This document shows, piece after piece, positions 58,110-64,000 of a stretch of 64,000 bases of DNA. Source of the stretch: Sparassis latifolia (Eukaryota; Basidiomycota; Agaricomycetes; Polyporales; Sparassidaceae); contig CM031560.1 of NCBI GenBank assembly GCA_018466975.1, positions 930,001 to 994,000 of the forward strand, given 5' to 3'. The notes under the pieces were generated by a model. The model was not told where the DNA came from. It was given only the letters and a program-made list of their open reading frames with translations, and did not search any database. The translations under genes were made by a program, and so were the position numbers. Each line of letters opens with the position of its first letter. Position 1 is the stretch's first letter.

Positions 58110-59857
58110 AACTTACTTCTGCCCCAAGTGATCTATGACGCCTGTTTGGTCGAATCCACGACTGCTGCCGCAACACTCCAAGCATCGGAAATTTGTTTTC
58201 AGGGGTAGTATCAGACCGTAGTGCGACGGTCCCGTCGTAGTCTAATTGATACTCATACGAACTGTGGTGATTGGCGTAGTAGTCATGCGACATCACTCAG
58301 GACCACGAGAAAAGAACGCGATCCGTGGTGCAGAAATCTGAAATGCATGTGAAGACGGACTTCGCGAGGAACGACGCCTCAATCTCACACGAGCCCTTTC
58401 TCCACTAGGTTCAGCGGGAAGCAAGGCGCGCATTTCTTGCCTGAGACAGTCAGCGCGTGCGGAGATATAACCCGGTAATGTCTTCAGAACACCGGTACAA
58501 GACTCCACACGCAGGGGTTCCGCGATCGGGGAATGAGTGTCTTCTTGTAGCTGTCATATACCTGCTTCACAACTTCCCTTCCATAGCAAAGAAGGCGCTG
58601 TTGTCTCCTGTTGAGTCTGGATGTCCAGTTCGAGTTGCGCCCGAATACGTGCCCAACCCGTTTAAGTTTTCAATCGTCAGTCGACCCTTTCCTGTGGTCG
58701 TGTCTGGATACCAGAAAGTATGCTTACTGGGTTCAGTGAGCTCCTTATCAACATCGACCTGTTGTGAGTATCTGACGACAGAGATATCAGTCTTATCGTA
58801 TATCGTATCCCAAGTCTCTGAATCGCTGAACGATCCTGCGGAGAATCTCAGTGGAAACTAAAGCCGCCAAGTGTGCAAGCTTACGTGTTGTACTGCGCTT
58901 CCTCTCGCACCTCTGCAGCGATTCTGCGGCTTGCGAACATTTCACGAGTCCACTCATCACAGACTTCCACGTGCTGTTGGCAAGCAGCGGTGAGTATACC
59001 ATTGAAAATTCTATCCTACAACATTGAGCTATACCTTCATGACATCTTCTACTAACCTTATACGGGAATTTCTGAACTTCTCCAAGGCGTCCTCGGCACC
59101 GGGCCTACGCTATATTACGACCGTCCTCCCCACCTCAGCAAGGTCACCATTGGTTTGCCTTCGGGAGACTAGCGCCTACGCATGTCCACATGCTTTTGGT
59201 GTTGACAGAATTTCCCGACCATCGTATAGATATCAGCTTTCCAATAGAATTTGCTCCCCGAGTCATGATCATGGGACCGGCATCCAGCTACTGAAAATCA
59301 GCACGAGGGATTACAGCTCAAAACAATCAGATCGACGAACATGTATGAGGAATTAACTCCAGTATGGTGGGGTCGCAGTCAGGAAAGTGCTTTGCAAAGC
59401 TAACACTACCAACCAGACTGGATGTTCCTTATGTTAGCATTCACTGGTTCTGAACATGTGAGATAATATTAAAGATGAAACTTGCTTCTTCAAGCAGTTA
59501 GTGCATGCACGACGACGCAAAACAAAATCGATATTTTGGATATTTCTCGCGCCGCATTCCTTGAAGTGAACGACTTCCTGCTCAGCGCTCATCACGCTAG
59601 CGACTTGACCTTAGCGCGCTTATTTTGGGGTTGTTTCCTCCTGACTCCTGGAACACAGCCGAAACAGTCGGATTATGTCTTTAAGTACACCTTGAAAGGG
59701 GACTCACAGTGGCCAGGATCCCAGTCACTGTCGCTCTCGTCTTCCTCTTTGTATTTCAAGCCCGACAGACTCGAGTCGGTACCGTTTGCATCGGTGCCAG
59801 GCTTAAGATGGACCCTGGATGAGGTAACTTCCTAGACTGGGTTCTAGTGACAGGCAT
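58110..59857 (-). pseudogene. Decayed F-box family gene copy
   Basis: The start at 59857 reads MPVTRTQSRKLPHP, matching MPVTRRQSGRLPPP of the intact neighbour. The frame then shifts within 20 codons, and the acidic DEDESASDWD-like block continues in another frame. Further decay: a stop after a KVKSLA-like segment (near 59605), an apparently missing F-box, and an altered mid-region. The C-terminal block ESCTGVLKTLPGYISARADC is recognisable, followed by a shift before FLAKSVFTCISDF and a stop in LFSWS*VMSHDYY. Order and strand match the neighbour, so this is a tandem duplicate that lost function. Confidence 0.8.
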
Positions 59858-60593
59858 GGTGGTTGTGGAACATTGATACAGCTGGAAGGTGGAAGATTTC
59901 AAGACTACTTGAATGTCACAACCGCGATCCGGGAGACGGCGGTTTCCCGCTCTGGCGTAGGGCGGAGCCAAGAGCGCCCTCACCTTGTACACTTGTAAGC
60001 ACCTTCAAGTGTGTCACAAGTGCAGACAAAGGGACATTATTGTCATAACTGAGCAATGCACAAGAACGTAATCAATTGGTTAGTTCGGAGAAGATGGCAC
60101 AGAATGTGAAAAGCAAGTATTAACGGGACCGTGAACTAACGCAGATTGGTAGGTGTAGGAGCTGGCGTTGAACCGCACAGACAAGCATATACGGCTTGGA
60201 GAAAAACACGATACTTGATAACCAGCCGACAAGACGGTGATACTGCTGGAAAATTTCTACAGCAATCAGACACTAAGACTTGCTGTAGTGCTCATTCTGC
60301 ACGGGTGTTATGATTTGATGCCTACGCGAGGTAAGTAAGAGGTCCGTGGACACCGGAATGGTTCTTACTTGTCTTTCAGGTGAGCCTTCACACCGGACTC
60401 GATAAATGTTCGAGAATTCTTGCTACATATCAAGCATCGGAAATCCTTCGACGCGCCCGGGCCCATCGCTAGACCTTGGGGCAGCGGTCCCGTACGCTGT
60501 GAAGGTTTCACGTGGAAGAAGTCATTATTTTCCCGTGGTTGAGCCTCCGCATGCCTGTGTGAACAAGATCGTTAGGAAGAAAGGGACATGGAA
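59858..60593. other. Region between the two F-box copies
   Basis: About 0.74 kb. Near 60430 a short stretch (CAAGCATCGGAAAT, then a GACGGTCCCG-like segment) resembles 58175-58237 in the decayed copy. The duplicated unit therefore extends past the intact gene's stop. Confidence 0.4.
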
Positions 60594-63114
60594 TCAAGAG
60601 AATAAAACTTGGTTCACTGACATCTTCTTCACGTGCTCAATGGCAGCATTGCGCCTCTGCAGATTGTCGAGATGGGTTGGACAATGGTTACAACTCCAAT
60701 GCAGAGAATTGTACGATGGATCGCCTCCTTCCTGCCTTTTGAGGCGCTGTTCATCGTCTTTCGGTAGGATCATCCATTGAGACAACACGTGCGTCTCGTC
60801 CTTGCGTTCCACGTGATGCAACACCTATAAAATATAAGAGTCAATGCCAAAGCAATGACTCACCCCAAATGAACCAAACTCACACATTGTCGCCATGACA
60901 TGGCCAATCGCCCATGCACACTTCTGGCTTTAGCAATCGGACAATTCATGCAGACAAAACGGGGATCCAGGTCATCGAGATCTTTGCTTGATATCTCGTC
61001 TAGTTGTCGCTTGGGCTCCAGTAACGATACCAAAGCAGAAACGGCAGCAGCTCCACGTTCGCTGAACCCGAACTCCAACCCCTTGAATGCTGGGTCTACG
61101 TGGTAGGTTGACATGTAGCTGTAAGAAGTCCGGCTGGCGATCAAGCAGTCATGGGACATCACTCCGGACCACGATATCAGAACACGATTGGACTTGCAGG
61201 AAGCTGAAGTGCATATGAAGACGGACTTCGCAAGGAACACGGGATCGGTCTCAGATGAAGAAAACTCCAGCACTTCACCCTCTTCCTTGCCATTTTCAGC
61301 GGGCAGCATTGCAAGCATTTCCTGTCTGAGGCGGTCGGCGCGTGTAGTGAGATAGCCAGGCAACGCCCGCAGAGCACCGGTACAGGTTTCGACACGAAGA
61401 GGTTCAGCAGTAGCGGAATTGATGAGATCCGCGAAGTCCGGCATCAAGTAGATCTCTTCTAGGGTCGGAAGATAGATCCACTGCATCGGAACAAGTGTCT
61501 TCTTGTAGCTGCCATATACCTGTTTGACCATCTTCCTCCGTTCATGTAAAAGGGCAGCTCGTTCTCGAGCAACGCGCCGTTGTTTCGTCCTTTGTACATG
61601 TGGCTCAAGCTGCGGCTGAATACGTGCCCAGGCTGTGATAATGTTGAAACGTCAGTCGACCCTTCGTTCTGCCTTTGCCTGGTTCTGAGGTGCACTTACT
61701 ACGGGAAGTGAGCTCCCTATCGACATTAACCTGAGGCAAGTATTTGATGTCAGAGATGTCAGTGGCTTCATATCCCAAATCTTTGAAGCGCCGAACGATC
61801 CTGCAGCAAATCTCAGTATGAGCTAGTGCAGTGAAGCGTGCAATCGTACGCATCATATCGCACACACTTCCGCGCCTCCGCATCCTGTCTACAACTCTCG
61901 TATATGTTGTTTATCCATTCATTACAGACTTCCGCGTGCTATTACGGAGGCATGTTGAGCAGATGATTCAGCTCCAATGATACAATATTCAGCCATACCT
62001 CTAAGACGTCTTCTACGAATTTCATCCGAGACTCTCTGAACTTCTTCAAGGCATCCTTGGCACCGGGCTTATGTATGTGTACATTCCTTTGGTACTGGCC
62101 AAATTCTTGGGCCATCGGATAAATATCAGCTTCCCAGTAGAATTTGCTGGCCGAAGCATGACCATGGGACCAGCCTCCAACTGCTAGAAGTTAGCTTGCT
62201 AGAAGTTAGCAAAAACTCGAGGATAACTGAACTGACAAACCATTTGTGTGCGGAATCAACTCAAGTATAGCAGTATCGAAATCTGGAAATCGCTTTGGAA
62301 AGCTAACACTATACACTAAACTGTTCCGCACGGCAGCGATGAGAATTTCCTGCCGCGGTGAAGAGACAAAGCTCACTTCTTCTTTAAGCAACTGCTGCAA
62401 ACACGGCGACGTAGTGCGAAGTCAATCTTTTGGATACTGCTCGCACCGCATTCCTTGTGCCAAATGACATATCAGTGGTTACTGAGGCCGAAAGATACAT
62501 GAAACACACCTGGCATTTTGTTCCGCCGAACAGTAAGTTTGCCCAACGCGGCTCGGACATATCAGGTGGACATGCGGGAGCACCGTCTGAGTTGTACACC
62601 CAAGCGTGCTTCCAAACGGTGATTGCTTTGCGAGTCATCAACGTATCTCTGAAGGCTTTGCTTGTCCGTGCAAGATTGAGAAGAGTGGCTGGATTCAGCA
62701 GACAGAATATCTCAAGGTGCAGACGTGAGTAGAAATGGCAAACTCTAAGTAAACTTCGTCATTCACCTCAAAGAGAATGTCCAAAGACATCGTGGGCAGT
62801 ATGGTCAACGCAGCGACATACTTCTGCTTAGGACTCTTTTTCAAATTCGGCGAAGTGACCTTAGCACGCTTCTTCTCAGGTTGTTTCCTTTGGACTCCTG
62901 TAGAGACAGTTAGATTATGTTGCTCAACAGGCCCTAAATTCAACCGACGGCCACCATCCCAATCACTGGCGCTTTCGTCTTCATCTTCGTGTTCCAGATC
63001 AGTAACACTAGATTCAGTTCCGTCGGTGGTATCCGCATCAATGACAGATACGACTTGAAGTGTTCTCCGAATGGGTGGAGGTAGTCTTCCTGACTGGCGC
63101 CGAGTGACAGGCAT
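60594..63114 (-). CDS. F-box protein with Cys-rich segment
   Basis: The start MPVTRRQSGRLPPPIRR at 63114 is followed by an acidic and then a basic linker. The F-box is TMSLDILFEIFCLLNPATLL, then NLARTSKAFRDTLM. WKHAWVYNSDGAPACPPDMS and RWANLLFGGTKCQECGASSI follow, with CxxC pairs (KCQEC and CSSC) that look zinc-binding. Exons 1 and 2 are 63114-62767 and 62710-62510. Later exons include IYPMAQEFGQYQ, VCNEWINNIYESC, and a long exon (about 61565-60880) with MQWIYLPTLEEIYLMPDFAD. It ends after LHHVERKDETHVLSQWMILP. These mushroom F-box proteins are presumed SCF receptors with unknown targets. Middle exon joins are approximate. Confidence 0.8.
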
Positions 63115-63161
63115 GGTCTACAATAACTAGAGGTAAGGATAGGAATGGTGTGAGCGAGCGG

Positions 63162-63169
63162 CTTTTATA
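63162..63169 (-). promoter_or_regulatory. TATA box of the F-box gene
   Basis: The reverse strand reads TATAAAAG about 50 nt upstream of the ATG at 63114. Confidence 0.55.
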
Positions 63170-64000
63170 ATAAAGTCGGGAGGACCGTATCAGTGTCGGC
63201 ACGGCGCTTTCCTTTTTTGGATTAACGCGGAGCGCCCACTTCATTGTGGCGTGTTTATTACACAACTTGGGACAAAATTTATGGTTTGCGTCTGTTGGTC
63301 AGAGAGCCGCTTTACAGAAATCCAGTCAATACACGAGAATTATTACGATGTTCCATGCTTGAGCAGAGCACCATGAAAATCTGGTAAGGCCAATGATGCC
63401 CGTTATTCATGAGGTACAACTGATTAGAATCCTTGTGATGGTACGTACAACGTACACAACGGCGCACACAAAAGGCCAACTCGCTTCAAGCCCGAGGCAA
63501 CCAGACAGGTTCGTGAACATTCAAACCCATCGGGGCCTGACCCTCCATGACAGGAGTTTTCGACAAAATCGCAGCATGCCTTATAGCTGTCATATCGTGG
63601 TGTTCAATCGCAGGTTTGTCGCTTGCTAACTGGATCACCGCGGTCGCCAAGACTGTAATCTCTGGATCCTGGGGGAGGGTGTGAGGGGGGAAAGGCCGGC
63701 CCACGCCGAAGGCCACCATTGGATCCAGACGGCCTAGAGAGCGAATCCATTGCCCTACAGCAGCAAGAGAGACGCGGACTTCCCAGGATCCTCCTTCCTG
63801 GACAAAACAAATTAGTGACGGCGATAATGGATGAGGAAATATGCCACAATATTTACCGTTATTGTTTTACACAGTGCTGCATTTATGCCGAATGCGAGAA
63901 GATAGCCTGCAGCATGATCCAACGCTTGCATGGGGAAAGCTCTCGGGATTACATGCGCTGAATCTTCCCCAGCGTAAGACGCGTGAGCCTCCGCCTCGCC
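63170..64000. other. Right-edge region without recognised gene
   Basis: About 0.83 kb. Open frames on both strands overlap and show no family motif. A G-rich stretch lies at 63667-63690. Confidence 0.4.

Overview
The window is nuclear DNA of a filamentous basidiomycete, most likely an Agaricomycete (mushroom or polypore lineage). Genes are dense, on both strands, and split by many short GT-AG introns of about 45-65 nt. Several families are ones I associate with Agaricomycetes: paired BTB proteins, an F-box protein beginning MPVTR, a DUF6534-type membrane protein, an expanded CK1-like kinase and a GH30 glucanase. I saw no prokaryotic operon, CRISPR array, rRNA or convincing tRNA. Exon joins were made by eye from GT/GC-AG sites and family similarity. 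For most genes the summed exon lengths divide by three. Single-base boundary errors remain possible.

Layout. 1-6.4 kb: start of a probable fatty acid desaturase, a CK1-like kinase and a GH30 glucanase. 6.9-13.0 kb: a nest of insertions. One TA-target TIR element sits inside another, and a Ty1/copia LTR element with apparently identical LTRs sits inside a third. 13.8-18.0 kb: ribonucleotide reductase large subunit (RNR1), divergent from a small unknown gene, with ACGCG motifs between them. 18.4-26.2 kb: two paralogous BTB genes in head-to-head orientation, flanking a repeat island (foldbacks, a MITE, a helicase fragment) and an aldo-keto reductase. 26.8-29.5 kb: a small unknown gene and a DUF6534 membrane protein.

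30-57.7 kb is a conserved, nearly repeat-free housekeeping block: ERG26, a Borealin-type protein, POP1, a mitochondrial protein, CDC123, a TMA23-like G-patch protein, a VWA protein, Miro/GEM1, an F-box/WD protein, a CDC25-type Ras GEF, a CTK2-like cyclin and PIG-U. Many are divergent pairs with 220-400 bp between start codons. 58-63.1 kb: a tandem pair of F-box genes, one decayed and one apparently intact.

The genes do not form one pathway. The host genes cover dNTP synthesis, sterol and GPI synthesis, RNase P/MRP, chromosome segregation, mitochondrial dynamics, Ras signalling and translation-factor assembly. I found no clear new multi-gene system. The most unusual signals are a 4-nt micro-exon in RNR1, two GC-AG introns, the nested transposons, a retroelement with intact-looking LTRs but a broken pol, and a kinase lacking its catalytic-loop lysine.
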